38,917 nt of DNA from NCBI GenBank assembly GCA_944320295.1, contig CALUGY010000071.1, forward strand, positions 1-38,917, read 5' to 3'. A program made the translations under genes and the position numbers. The DNA comes from an uncultured Bacteroides sp. (GTDB taxonomy: Bacteria > Bacteroidota > Bacteroidia > Bacteroidales > Bacteroidaceae). Below the pieces are notes generated by a model. It was given only the letters and a program-made list of their open reading frames with translations. It made no database searches and was not told the DNA's origin. This document shows, one piece after another, positions 16,590-24,214 of this stretch. The number at the start of each line of letters is the position of its first letter. Positions within the stretch are counted from its first letter, which is position 1.

Positions 16590-16622
16590 GCAAATATACG
16601 CCAAATAGCTCGCCGGCGCAAA
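16590..16622 (-). promoter_or_regulatory. Promoter of the DUF5063-exonuclease operon
   Basis: The minus strand reads TTTG, 20 bp, then TATATTTGC, a near-ideal Bacteroidetes promoter about 23 bp before the ATG at 16567. This leaves a very short leader and supports that start. Confidence 0.8.
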
Positions 16623-16684
16623 TCTTTTTCATTCCGTTTGCATGAAAGGTGCGCAAAACACGTGCTTGTTCCGTATTTTTGTCG

Positions 16685-16692
16685 TATCTTTG
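16685..16692 (+). promoter_or_regulatory. Possible -7 box of the HU-like gene
   Basis: TATCTTTG faces the HU-like gene. The nearest TTG lies only 16 bp upstream, so the promoter is weak on paper. If used, transcription would start near 16699 and array B would be transcribed in the leader. Confidence 0.4.
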
Positions 16693-16710
16693 TCGTACTT
16701 CGGTTGCTTA

Positions 16711-16798
16711 CCCACGGCCGTGGGTCGATCGAACCACCCGGGTGGGAATATCGTCCCACGGGGGTGGGGATATCGAACCACCCGGGTGGGTAAGCAAG
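16711..16798. repeat. 22-bp-period palindromic array B (4 units)
   Basis: Units begin at 16711, 16733, 16755 and 16777. The cores are CCCACGGCCGTGGG (perfect 14-bp palindrome, 16711-16724), CCACCCGGGTGG (16734-16745 and 16778-16789, both perfect) and CCCACGGGGGTGGG (16755-16768, imperfect centre). The spacers are AT-rich (TCGATCGA, GAATATCG and GATATCGA-like). The whole array is bracketed by the inverted pair TTGCTTACCCAC (16704-16715) and GTGGGTAAGCAA (16786-16797), so the block is itself a large palindrome. Confidence 0.9.
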
Positions 16799-16884
16799 CA
16801 AAGACGTACTTCGTGCGAAGCAAGGCCGTGCCTTGTGCCGACTGAAAGCGTATATTAATCATAACCAAAACACATAAGAACATC

Positions 16885-17505
16885 ATGTCCATCTCATTCG
16901 ACTGGTACGAGAATCCTCGTACGAACGGGCAGCAGGACGAGCCTGCGGCCCTGCATCCACGCATCCGGCTGAACGGTTCGGTAGGTACGGCCCAGCTGGC
17001 GGCGGAAATACAACAAGCCACCTCGCTCACGCGGGGCGACGTGCGCGCCGCGCTCAAAGCCTTGTCACAGGCAGTAGGAAGTGCCCTGGCCGACGGCCAG
17101 CGCGTGCACTTGGACGGCATAGGCTACTTTGCCCCCGTACTGGAATGCGTGGAGCCGGTAACGCGCGACACGAAGCGCAAAACCGCCACGGTGCGTCTCA
17201 AGGCCATACGCTTCCAGGCCGACAAGCAACTGCGCGCCGAGGTGGGGCGCGTGCAAGTGGAGCCGCTCAACCTGCGTAACCTCTCGGCATCGCTGCCGAC
17301 GGACGACGAGCTGCAACGCCGCGTGGCTGCCTTCCTGAAGGAGAACGGCTTCATGCGCCGCATGGACTTCCAGCGACTGTGCGGCCTGTCGCGCACTACG
17401 GCCACGCGCCGCCTGCACAAACTGTGCGAGGACGGTTTCCTCGTGAACCGGGGCACGTTGCGCCAGCCTGTCTACGTGGCGGTCATGCCGCAGGAACAGC
17501 CATAG
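16885..17505 (+). CDS. HU-like DNA-binding protein with C-terminal winged-helix domain
   Basis: The 206-residue protein begins with an HU/IHF-related domain. The helical segment LAAEIQQATSLTRGDVRAALKALSQAVGSAL is followed by the strand-turn ADGQRVHLDGIGYFAP, the equivalent of the GxVxLxGFGxF segment of HU. Residues about 140-202 form a separate winged-helix (DELQRRVAAFLKENGF, LCGLSRTTATRRLHKLCEDGFL). Bacteroidetes encode many such HU-related proteins, and a nucleoid or regulatory role is likely. The added winged helix suggests sequence-specific binding. Codon use is GC-rich compared with neighbours. Array B lies in its upstream region. Confidence 0.85.
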   Translation: MSISFDWYENPRTNGQQDEPAALHPRIRLNGSVGTAQLAAEIQQATSLTRGDVRAALKALSQAVGSALADGQRVHLDGIGYFAPVLECVEPVTRDTKRKTATVRLKAIRFQADKQLRAEVGRVQVEPLNLRNLSASLPTDDELQRRVAAFLKENGFMRRMDFQRLCGLSRTTATRRLHKLCEDGFLVNRGTLRQPVYVAVMPQEQP

Positions 17506-17512
17506 TCAAGCC

Positions 17513-17542
17513 CTTCCCGGTCTCCCCAGAAGGGGAGGGAAG
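17513..17542 (+). terminator. Hairpin after the HU-like gene
   Basis: CTTCC and CTCCCC (17513-17527) pair with GGGGAG and GGAAG (17532-17542) around an AGAA loop with a 4-nt bulge. No T-run follows, so it may be an mRNA 3'-end structure or a weak terminator. Confidence 0.4.
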
Positions 17543-17597
17543 TGGGCATTTGCCCCGTTGTTTCCCGGCTTCTGTTTCCCGTTATCTTTGTTTTTAT

Positions 17598-17606
17598 TAC
17601 TTTTGC
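17598..17606 (+). promoter_or_regulatory. Possible -7 box of the ftsK operon
   Basis: TACTTTTGC matches the -7 consensus 35 bp before the ftsK ATG. A second candidate TATCTTTG lies at 17583-17590. Neither has a TTG at the usual distance. Confidence 0.4.
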
Positions 17607-17640
17607 ACCCGTCTTTATATTGTTTTAAGAAAACAATCTC

Positions 17641-20073
17641 ATGGCAAACAAGAACAATACAAATACCAAGGCGGCCAAGTCGCCTTCCTTTCTGGCCAAA
17701 GTGGCGGCCTTGTTGCGTAGCGAGACGTTGCGGTTCATTGCAGGGCTGCTGTGCGTCATCTTCGCCGTCTATCTGCTGCTGGCCTTCTCGTCGTTCTTCT
17801 TCACCGGCGCGGCCGACCAGAGCATCATAGACAATGCTACGGCCGAGGAATTGGCCTCTGTGAATAACGGCGTGCAGAACAATGCCGGTTCGCGTGGCGC
17901 CCAGCTGGCCAGCTACCTTATAAATGACTGCTTCGGCGTGTCATCTTTCTTCATCGTCATATTCCTTGTCATGGCCGGGCTGAAACTCATGAAGGTACGG
18001 CCCGTACGCCTGTGGCGTTGGTTCTTTATCTGCGCGTTGGCGTTGGTGTGGCTGTCCGTGTTCTTCGGTTTCGCGTTCGTGCACCAGTACCAAGACTCGT
18101 TCCTCTATCTGGGCGGCCGTCATGGCTACAACGTAAGCCGCTGGCTCGTGTCGCAGATTGGTGCGCCGGGTGTGTGGATGCTGCTGCTGTTTACCGGCGT
18201 GTGCTACTTTATATATATTAGTTCCCGCACCGTGCAGTGGTTGCGCGACCTCATTACACTCAGCTTCTTGAAGCGCAAGGAGAAGACCGTTTCTTCCGAA
18301 CCCGAAGAAGGCGAAGTGCCCGAGGACTTCAATATATCGTGGGGTAAGGATGGCAAAGAACAACCGGAGGATGGAGAGGTTTCTTCCACGCCGAATGACC
18401 CCGTTATTATTGTAAACGACACGGAGGACGAGTCGCCCGGCACTTCTTCTTCCGATGGTGAAAAAGACCCTCCTATGCCGGATACGGCTGATACGTCTAC
18501 GCCGGGCCAGTCCGAAGAGCTGGGTTTTGTGGTCGAGACGCATGAAGACGAGGCTGTTGAACAACTCGAACCGTATAACCCGCGCCTTGACCTGGAGCAC
18601 TACCACTTCCCCACGCTCGACCTGATGAAGCACTATGACGATACGGCGCCCGTGGTCAACATGGAGGAGCAAAACGCCAACAAGGACGAGATTGTGACCA
18701 CCTTGCGCAGCTTCGGCATTGAGATAAACAGCATCAAGGCCACGGTGGGCCCCACGGTGACGCTCTACGAGATTACGCTGGAGCGTGGTGTGCGTATCTC
18801 CAAAATCAAAGGTTTGGAAAACGACATCGCGCTGGCCCTGTCTGCCTTGGGCATCCGCATCATCGCTCCCATCCCCGGCAAGGGAACCATCGGCATCGAG
18901 GTGCCGAACAAGAACCCGCGTATTGTGTCCGGGCAGAGCATCATCGGCAGCAAGGCATTCCAAGAGTCCAAATACGACCTGCCCATCGCGCTGGGTAAGA
19001 CTATCACGAACGAGGTGTTCATGGTAGATCTGGCCAAGATGCCCCATATCTTGGTGGCTGGTGCCACGGGTCAGGGTAAGTCCGTGGGCTTGAACGCCAT
19101 CATTACGTCGTTGCTTTACAAGAAACATCCTGCCGAGTTGAAGTTCGTGCTGGTCGACCCCAAGAAGGTGGAGTTCAGCATCTATTCCGTCATCGAGCAT
19201 CATTTCCTGGCCAAGTTGCCCGACGAGGCCGACCCCATCATTACCGATGTGAACAAGGTGGTGAAGACGCTCAACTCCCTCTGTAAGGAGATGGATACAC
19301 GCTACGACTTGTTGAAGCTGGCCCATGTGCGCAATGTCAAGGAATATAACGAGAAGTTCATCAACCGCACGCTGAATCCGGAGAAGGGCCATCGCTTCAT
19401 GCCTTACATTGTCGTGGTCATCGATGAGTTTGGTGACCTGATTATGACTGCGGGTAGGGATGTGGAGCTGCCTATTGCCCGTATTGCCCAGCTGGCCCGC
19501 GCCGTGGGCATACATATGGTCATTGCCACGCAACGGCCTACCACGAACATCATTACCGGTACCATCAAGGCCAACTTCCCGGCACGTATTGCTTTCCGTG
19601 TGTCGCAGATGGTGGATTCGCGTACCATCCTCGACCGTCCGGGAGCCAACCAGCTCATCGGCCGGGGCGATATGCTTTTCCTGCAAGGTGCCGATCCGGT
19701 GCGTGTGCAATGCGCCTTTATCGACACGCCGGAGGTGGCGGATATTACGGAATACATCGCCCGCCAGCAAGGTTATCCTACTGCATTCTTTTTGCCTGAA
19801 GTAGAGGACGAGAATGGCGGCAGCGACTTAAGCGATGTGGACTTGAATCATCTCGACCCGTTGTTCAAAGATGCCGCGCGGCTCATCGTGTCGAGCCAGC
19901 AAGGCTCCACGTCGCTCATACAACGAAAGTTTGCCATAGGATATAATCGTGCAGGCCGTCTGATGGACCAGCTGGAGAAGGCCAACATCGTGGGACCGGC
20001 TCAAGGCAGCAAGCCGCGCGATGTGCTTTTTGTGGACTTGGTGTCCTTGGAAGACTACTTGAACAATTACTGA
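17641..20073 (+). CDS. ftsK: FtsK/SpoIIIE-family DNA translocase
   Basis: FtsK pumps chromosomal DNA at the division septum and activates XerCD recombination to resolve dimers. The 810-residue protein has four hydrophobic segments (about 31-52, 98-112, 124-146, 176-193). An acidic Pro/Ser-rich linker (about 215-310) leads to the motor, with Walker A GATGQGKS (474-481) and Walker B VVVIDEFGDLI. The C-terminal gamma winged helix (about 735-805) includes SSQQGSTSLIQRKFAIGYNRAGRLMDQLE, which reads KOPS-type polarity sequences. The linker is short compared with E. coli FtsK. The LolA-like gene follows after 23 bp, so ftsK, the LolA-like gene and trxB probably form one operon. Confidence 0.96.
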   Translation: MANKNNTNTKAAKSPSFLAKVAALLRSETLRFIAGLLCVIFAVYLLLAFSSFFFTGAADQSIIDNATAEELASVNNGVQNNAGSRGAQLASYLINDCFGVSSFFIVIFLVMAGLKLMKVRPVRLWRWFFICALALVWLSVFFGFAFVHQYQDSFLYLGGRHGYNVSRWLVSQIGAPGVWMLLLFTGVCYFIYISSRTVQWLRDLITLSFLKRKEKTVSSEPEEGEVPEDFNISWGKDGKEQPEDGEVSSTPNDPVIIVNDTEDESPGTSSSDGEKDPPMPDTADTSTPGQSEELGFVVETHEDEAVEQLEPYNPRLDLEHYHFPTLDLMKHYDDTAPVVNMEEQNANKDEIVTTLRSFGIEINSIKATVGPTVTLYEITLERGVRISKIKGLENDIALALSALGIRIIAPIPGKGTIGIEVPNKNPRIVSGQSIIGSKAFQESKYDLPIALGKTITNEVFMVDLAKMPHILVAGATGQGKSVGLNAIITSLLYKKHPAELKFVLVDPKKVEFSIYSVIEHHFLAKLPDEADPIITDVNKVVKTLNSLCKEMDTRYDLLKLAHVRNVKEYNEKFINRTLNPEKGHRFMPYIVVVIDEFGDLIMTAGRDVELPIARIAQLARAVGIHMVIATQRPTTNIITGTIKANFPARIAFRVSQMVDSRTILDRPGANQLIGRGDMLFLQGADPVRVQCAFIDTPEVADITEYIARQQGYPTAFFLPEVEDENGGSDLSDVDLNHLDPLFKDAARLIVSSQQGSTSLIQRKFAIGYNRAGRLMDQLEKANIVGPAQGSKPRDVLFVDLVSLEDYLNNY

Positions 20074-20096
20074 TACTGTATTGTTTTATTGAGACT

Positions 20097-20732
20097 ATGA
20101 GGAAACTTTTCCATATGCAATGGCTTTCGATGCTGCTTCTATGTCTGTCTTGTGCTTGCCATTTGGCTGCGCAGGATAGAACTGATGCACGTAATGTGTT
20201 GGATCGTATGGTTGCGTCGTTTGCCAAGTCGGGCGGCGTGGAGATGGCTTTTACCGCAACGTCTCCGGAGGGTGAAACCGAGGGAGTCATCCGCTTGAAA
20301 GGTGAAAAATTCATGCTGGAGACAGACGAGGCACTTACGTGGTTCGACGGCCGCACGCAGTGGAGCTATCTCTTGTCAAGCGACGAGGTGAATGTTTCCG
20401 AGCCTACACCTGAGGAATTGCAATCCATCCATCCTTATTCATGGCTTTCCATGTATAAGCAAGGATATGCTTTGAAACTGGAAAGTGCGGATGCAACCTC
20501 TTATGGAATAACAATGACGGCTATGGACAAGATGTCTACGCTGCAGCGCGTGACGCTCTATGTGGACAGGGTAACCGAGCAGCCCCGTCGTCTCTCCCTG
20601 CTAATACAAGGAAGTAGCGAGCCTACTGAGATTGTCGTGCGTAAATATCGGTCGGATTGCTCGTATCCCGATAGCTTCTTTGTTTTCGACAAGAAGAAAT
20701 ACCCTACTGCGGAAGTGATAGATTTAAGATAA
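20097..20732 (+). CDS. LolA-like outer-membrane lipoprotein carrier protein
   Basis: The 211-residue periplasmic protein has an N-terminal signal peptide (MRKLFHMQWLSMLLLCLSC, likely cleaved after the LAA segment near residue 25). The mature part follows the LolA half-barrel pattern: ARNVLDRMVASFAKSGGVEMAFTA, GVIRLKGEKFMLETDEALTWFDGRTQWSY and PYSWLSMYKQGYALKL. LolA ferries lipoproteins through the periplasm. The Bacteroidetes members are divergent, so the role is inferred. It lies between ftsK and trxB with gaps of 23 and 21 bp. Confidence 0.87.
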   Translation: MRKLFHMQWLSMLLLCLSCACHLAAQDRTDARNVLDRMVASFAKSGGVEMAFTATSPEGETEGVIRLKGEKFMLETDEALTWFDGRTQWSYLLSSDEVNVSEPTPEELQSIHPYSWLSMYKQGYALKLESADATSYGITMTAMDKMSTLQRVTLYVDRVTEQPRRLSLLIQGSSEPTEIVVRKYRSDCSYPDSFFVFDKKKYPTAEVIDLR

Positions 20733-20753
20733 ACGATAAATAAAGAGGATGAT

Positions 20754-21695
20754 ATGGAAACAGAACGTGTGAAATGCTTGATTATAGGTTCCGGTCCGGC
20801 CGGATATACAGCAGCCATTTATGCAGGTCGCGCCAATCTGGCACCGGTATTGTATTCTGGTTTGCAACCCGGTGGCCAGTTGACAACGACAACCGATGTG
20901 GAGAACTTTCCTGGCTATCCGGCAGGCATTGCCGGACCTGATTTGATGGAGGACTTGCGTAAGCAGGCGGAGCGTTTTGGTACTGACTTGCGTTATGGTG
21001 TAGCCACGTCTGCAGATCTTAGTACTGTTCCTTATAAGATAACGATAGACGATGAGAAAATCATCGAGACGGATACCCTTATCATCGCTACAGGGGCCAC
21101 GGCCAAGTATCTGGGCTTGGCGGATGAAAAAAAGTACGCAGGCTTGGGAGTGAGTGCCTGTGCCACTTGCGATGGCTTTTTCTATCGCAAGAAAGTAGTG
21201 GCTGTGATAGGCGGGGGCGATACGGCCTGTGAGGAAGCCTCCTATTTGTCAGGATTGGCATCCAAAGTCTATTTGGTGGTTCGAAAGCCTTTCTTGCGTG
21301 CTTCGAAAGTGATGCAAGAACGGGTCTTTGCGAATGAGAAAATAGAAGTCTTGTTTGAACACAATGCTGTAGGACTTTATGGTGAAAAGAAGGTGGAAGG
21401 TATGCACCTTGTAAAGCGTATGGGTGAGCCAGACGAACAACGATACGATCTGCCTATTGATGGCTTCTTCCTTGCTATAGGCCATCAGCCCAATTCAGAC
21501 ATTTTTAAACCTTATCTGGATACGGATGAGGTTGGTTATATTCTTACAGAACCGGGAACTCCACGTACCAAACGGCCTGGCGTGTTTGCTGCAGGTGATG
21601 TAGCTGACCCGCATTATCGTCAAGCTATTACGGCTGCGGCTAGTGGATGTATGGCGGCCATTGAGGCTGAACGCTACTTACTGAGTAAGCGGTAA
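20754..21695 (+). CDS. trxB: Thioredoxin-disulfide reductase
   Basis: TrxB passes electrons from NADPH through FAD and a redox-active disulfide to thioredoxin. The 313-residue protein shows the FAD loop GSGPAGYTAAIYAG (from residue 12) and GGQLTTTTDVENFPG. The active-site pair CATC lies at residues 136-139, the NADPH-binding GGGDTACEEA near 153, and the C-terminal FAD motif GVFAAGDVADPHYRQ follows. The length is standard for the low-molecular-weight class. It ends the ftsK-LolA-trxB run and is followed by a strong bidirectional hairpin terminator shared with the convergent rplI. Confidence 0.97.
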   Translation: METERVKCLIIGSGPAGYTAAIYAGRANLAPVLYSGLQPGGQLTTTTDVENFPGYPAGIAGPDLMEDLRKQAERFGTDLRYGVATSADLSTVPYKITIDDEKIIETDTLIIATGATAKYLGLADEKKYAGLGVSACATCDGFFYRKKVVAVIGGGDTACEEASYLSGLASKVYLVVRKPFLRASKVMQERVFANEKIEVLFEHNAVGLYGEKKVEGMHLVKRMGEPDEQRYDLPIDGFFLAIGHQPNSDIFKPYLDTDEVGYILTEPGTPRTKRPGVFAAGDVADPHYRQAITAAASGCMAAIEAERYLLSKR

Positions 21696-21738
21696 TTCAA
21701 GTTTCTTATATCTTGATTTGGCGTGATTGTTTTATGCA

Positions 21739-21784
21739 ACAAGCCCGGAATTTGTGGTGTCCCACAATTCCGGGCTTGTCTTTT
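21739..21784. terminator. Bidirectional terminator between trxB and rplI
   Basis: ACAAGCCCGGAATTTGTGG (21739-21757) pairs with CCACAATTCCGGGCTTGT (21762-21779) with one bulged base and a short loop. TCTTTT follows on the plus strand. It sits in the convergent gap between trxB and the ribosomal-protein operon. Confidence 0.9.
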
Positions 21785-21804
21785 AAAGTCGTTGAAAGTC
21801 CTTT

Positions 21805-22254
21805 TTAAGCTTCTTCAGCTACAACTTCGAAAGGAATTTCTACTGTTACTTCTTTGTGTAATTTCACTATGGCTTTGTATTGGCCAACTTCTTTAACCGT
21901 ATCTTTCACAACAATAATCTTACGATCGATGTTGTGACCCAGTTTAGCCAGTTCTTCAGCAATCTGTATGTTGCCGACTGAACCGAAGATGGTGCCTGTT
22001 GAGCTGACTTTTGTAGCAATCTTTAAAGAAACATTTTGCAACTTTGCAGCCAATTCTTCTGCATCTTTCTTGATTTTCTCCAGTTTGTGAGCGCGTTGCT
22101 TCAGTTCTTCGGCCAACATTTTCTTGGCAGATGGAGAAGCAATGACTGCTTTTCCGGTAGGGATGAGGTAGTTACGGCCATAGCCTGACTTTACGTTTAC
22201 GATATCGTTCTTGTAACCCAGATTAACGATGTCTTCTTTCAATATAATTTCCAT
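21805..22254 (-). CDS. rplI: 50S ribosomal protein L9
   Basis: L9 binds 23S rRNA near the L1 stalk. The 149-residue length is standard. The N-terminal signature [17 protein letters not shown] followed by [16 protein letters not shown] is diagnostic. A long connecting helix (about residues 42-75, rich in Lys and Glu) leads to the C-terminal domain with [16 protein letters not shown]. It is the last gene of the S6-S18-L9 operon, 17 bp after rpsR. The start is preceded by a strong Shine-Dalgarno TAAGGAGGA at 22261-22269. Confidence 0.98.
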   Translation of the reverse strand: MEIILKEDIVNLGYKNDIVNVKSGYGRNYLIPTGKAVIASPSAKKMLAEELKQRAHKLEKIKKDAEELAAKLQNVSLKIATKVSSTGTIFGSVGNIQIAEELAKLGHNIDRKIIVVKDTVKEVGQYKAIVKLHKEVTVEIPFEVVAEEA

Positions 22255-22260
22255 ACTATC

Positions 22261-22269
22261 TCCTCCTTA
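22261..22269 (-). promoter_or_regulatory. Strong Shine-Dalgarno of rplI
   Basis: The minus strand reads TAAGGAGGA about 6 bp before the rplI ATG. This is a full anti-SD match, notable because Bacteroidetes genes seldom use one. Confidence 0.8.
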
Positions 22270-22271
22270 GA

Positions 22272-22544
22272 TTATTTCATCATGTCAGTAACATAGGGCA
22301 ACAAAGCCAAATGACGGGCTCTCTTTACTGCTTGTGCCACGCGACGCTGGTATTTCAGAGAAGTACCGGTAATGCGACGAGGCAGAATTTTACCTTGTTC
22401 ATTCAGGAACTTCTTCAAGAATTCAGGGTCTTTGTAGTCAATGTATTTGATACCGCTTTTCTTGAAGCGGCAGTATTTTTTCTTCTTAACGTCTACTGAG
22501 GGTGGAGTTAAATATCTGATTTCTGATTGAGCTTGTTGTGCCAT
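22272..22544 (-). CDS. rpsR: 30S ribosomal protein S18
   Basis: The 90-residue basic protein contains the S18 signature: [26 protein letters not shown], then [35 protein letters not shown]. It binds 16S rRNA in the platform together with S6. It starts 2 bp after the rpsF stop, and its AAGGAGGA Shine-Dalgarno is encoded within the last codons of rpsF (22551-22558). This arrangement supports coupled expression of the S6-S18 heterodimer partners. Confidence 0.98.
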   Translation of the reverse strand: MAQQAQSEIRYLTPPSVDVKKKKYCRFKKSGIKYIDYKDPEFLKKFLNEQGKILPRRITGTSLKYQRRVAQAVKRARHLALLPYVTDMMK

Positions 22545-22546
22545 GA

Positions 22547-22891
22547 TTAATCCTCCTTTTTAGCTGATTTTATATTTCTTCTCTTTGCAGCATACTCGGC
22601 AGCATACTTGTCTTGTTTGAAAGTCAAGAAACGAATCACACGTTCATCACGACGGAAATTCACTTCCAACTTTTCAATAACAGTCGGTTCTGCATTGAAC
22701 TCGATTAACTGATAAAAACCGGTGGACTTTTTCTGGATAGGATAAGCCAGCTTTCTCAGACCCCAGTTTTCTTCATTTACAATCTCAGCACCCTCGTTAG
22801 TAAGAATGCCTTTGAATTTTTCTACCGCTTCCTTCATCTGAACATCAGACAAAACGGGAGTTAAAATGAAAACGGTTTCGTACTGATTCAT
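22547..22891 (-). CDS. rpsF: 30S ribosomal protein S6
   Basis: The 114-residue protein begins [15 protein letters not shown] and contains [23 protein letters not shown] and [19 protein letters not shown], the conserved S6 ferredoxin-like fold with a basic tail. S6 pairs with S18 on the 16S platform. It is the first gene of the operon, about 45 bp downstream of a near-ideal promoter (22936-22968). In other bacteria the S6-S18 complex represses its own operon through an mRNA leader. I could not define such a structure in the short leader here. Confidence 0.97.
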   Translation of the reverse strand: MNQYETVFILTPVLSDVQMKEAVEKFKGILTNEGAEIVNEENWGLRKLAYPIQKKSTGFYQLIEFNAEPTVIEKLEVNFRRDERVIRFLTFKQDKYAAEYAAKRRNIKSAKKED

Positions 22892-22935
22892 ACTCGTTTA
22901 ATTAAATAAATAGAATGTTTTTGTGTTAAAGCGCG

Positions 22936-22968
22936 GCAAAGGTACGTATTTTTATTTTGAGTAGCAAA
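22936..22968 (-). promoter_or_regulatory. Promoter of the rpsF-rpsR-rplI operon
   Basis: The minus strand reads TTTG, 20 bp, then TACCTTTGC, matching the Bacteroidetes consensus. It lies about 45 bp upstream of rpsF. Confidence 0.82.
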
Positions 22969-23070
22969 GGATTAGGAGGTAATTTCTTCCTGTTTAGGAA
23001 ATATTCTACTCTAAAGTCTCTGACATAATAGGCGATGCCTTGTTAGGATGTCATGCAGGGTGGAATAAAA

Positions 23071-23124
23071 AAGAAAGGAAACCTCTGACCATGTAACGTT
23101 AAAGTCTTAGAGGCTTCCTTCTTT
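23071..23124 (-). terminator. Terminator of tRNA-Arg
   Basis: AAGAAAGGAAACCTCTGAC (23071-23089) pairs imperfectly with GTCTTAGAGGCTTCCTTCTT (23104-23123). On the minus strand the stem is followed by a T-rich TTTCTTTTTTATT. It starts directly after the tRNA-Arg 3' end. Confidence 0.8.
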
Positions 23125-23125
23125 G

Positions 23126-23199
<74 letters not shown>

Positions 23200-23213
23200 A
23201 GCCTAAATGCGGT

Positions 23214-23245
23214 GCAAAGGTACGCTTTTCCGGTGACAATGCAAA
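23214..23245 (-). promoter_or_regulatory. Promoter of tRNA-Arg
   Basis: The minus strand reads TTTG, 19 bp, then TACCTTTGC, the same layout as the tRNA-Ser promoter. It ends about 15 bp from the tRNA 5' end. Confidence 0.85.
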
Positions 23246-23321
23246 CATTTGGCCTAAAAAATCCGGGCCTGTGTAGCGGCGTGTTCCATGCAAGGGGCTG
23301 CGCCGTAGGGTATACATAAAA

Positions 23322-23360
23322 GAAAGGCTGTCCCGTTTCCTTGTGTGGGGGCAGCCTTTC
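23322..23360 (-). terminator. Terminator of the TPR-protein gene
   Basis: GAAAGGCTGTCCC (23322-23334) pairs with GGGGCAGCCTTTC (23348-23360) with one mismatch and a 13-nt loop. On the minus strand it is followed by TTTTAT. It lies about 20 bp after the TPR stop. Confidence 0.85.
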
Positions 23361-23381
23361 ATATAAAATGATACCGTATGT

Positions 23382-24095
23382 TTACTTCAGGATGGTGTTG
23401 ATGTAGTTCAGCATGGTGTTGGCGTTGTCAAGCACCTTTTTCTGCTTGGCGTTGTCGGCAGAAAGCAGGGGTACGAGTTGCTCGAGGTATTTCTTTGCTG
23501 ATTGGAACTCGACTTTGGCCTTTTCCAAATCGGTCTGTACCAAACCGGCACCGGTCATGTAATACAAAGTGCCCAAGCTGCGGAGTGCGTTTACGTTGTC
23601 CGGCTGGATGGCGATGGCCTGCTTGTAAGCCTCTTCGGCATCGGCCACTTTCTTGGCCTTTTGGGCAAGAACGCCTTGGTTCACGTAGTAGTTGGCGTAT
23701 GACTTCACCAAGTTCTTATTGTCGGGGAATGCTTCCACAGCTTCTTTCAGCGTGGCGGCGTATTCGTCGTTTCGTTTCAGGTCTTTCAGGGCGTTGGCTT
23801 TGCCGATGTAGGCGTTCACGAGGTTGAACTTCTTCTGTATGGCTATGTCGAAGTACTTCAGCGCGTCTTCCGGCTTCTTGATCTTGTCGGCGCAGAAACC
23901 GCAGTTGTAGGCTACGACGGAGTCTTGGTTATTGGTTTGGGATAGGTAGCTGCTGAATTTGTCGAAAGCTGTTTGATAATCCTTGGCTTCGTAGGCCGAA
24001 ATTCCCTCGTCACGCAGTTTGGCGGGGTCGGCATCTTGAGCATAGAAGTTGAGGGCTGCACAGCAGAGTGCAATAGATAAGAATAATTTTTTCAT
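23382..24095 (-). CDS. Exported tetratricopeptide-repeat protein
   Basis: About 237 residues from MKKLFLSIALCCAALNFYAQ, a signal peptide with likely cleavage after FYA. The mature part contains several TPR-like helical pairs: RDEGISAYEAKDYQTAFDKF, AYNCGFCADKIKKPEDALKYF, AYIGKANALKDLKRNDEYAA and AEEAYKQAIAIQPDNVNALRSLGTLYY. It is probably a periplasmic or envelope scaffold, and no catalytic residues are seen. An upstream in-frame Met at 24125 is less likely because it precedes the signal peptide and lies close to the -7 box. It is a single-gene unit with its own promoter and terminator. Confidence 0.85.
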   Translation of the reverse strand: MKKLFLSIALCCAALNFYAQDADPAKLRDEGISAYEAKDYQTAFDKFSSYLSQTNNQDSVVAYNCGFCADKIKKPEDALKYFDIAIQKKFNLVNAYIGKANALKDLKRNDEYAATLKEAVEAFPDNKNLVKSYANYYVNQGVLAQKAKKVADAEEAYKQAIAIQPDNVNALRSLGTLYYMTGAGLVQTDLEKAKVEFQSAKKYLEQLVPLLSADNAKQKKVLDNANTMLNYINTILK

Positions 24096-24122
24096 GTGCT
24101 TTATGTTTAAAAGTTGATGTCT

Positions 24123-24155
24123 CAAAGGTAACAGAAGTTACGCATAAAGAGCAAA
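24123..24155 (-). promoter_or_regulatory. Promoter of the TPR-protein gene
   Basis: The minus strand reads TTTG, 21 bp, then TACCTTTG. It lies about 28 bp before the ATG at 24095 and supports that start over the upstream Met. Confidence 0.72.
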
Positions 24156-24214
24156 CGGTTTTGTTTTTTTTTATACTTCGGCCTTTAGCATAACATTTGT
24201 TATCACATGGGCCA

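Larger units (their letters stand above)
16568..16884. other. Divergent intergenic region holding array B
   Basis: This 317-bp region separates the divergent DUF5063 and HU-like genes. From left to right it contains the DUF5063 promoter (16590-16622, minus), a TATCTTTG box facing right (16685-16692) and palindromic array B (16711-16798). About 85 bp of leader precede the HU-like ATG. Confidence 0.75.

Noticed and set aside
16568..16801. N-terminal extension of the DUF5063 protein
   Set aside because: The open frame runs through array B and the gene's own promoter; the ATG at 16567 has a promoter 23 bp upstream and matches the start of the recognisable domain.
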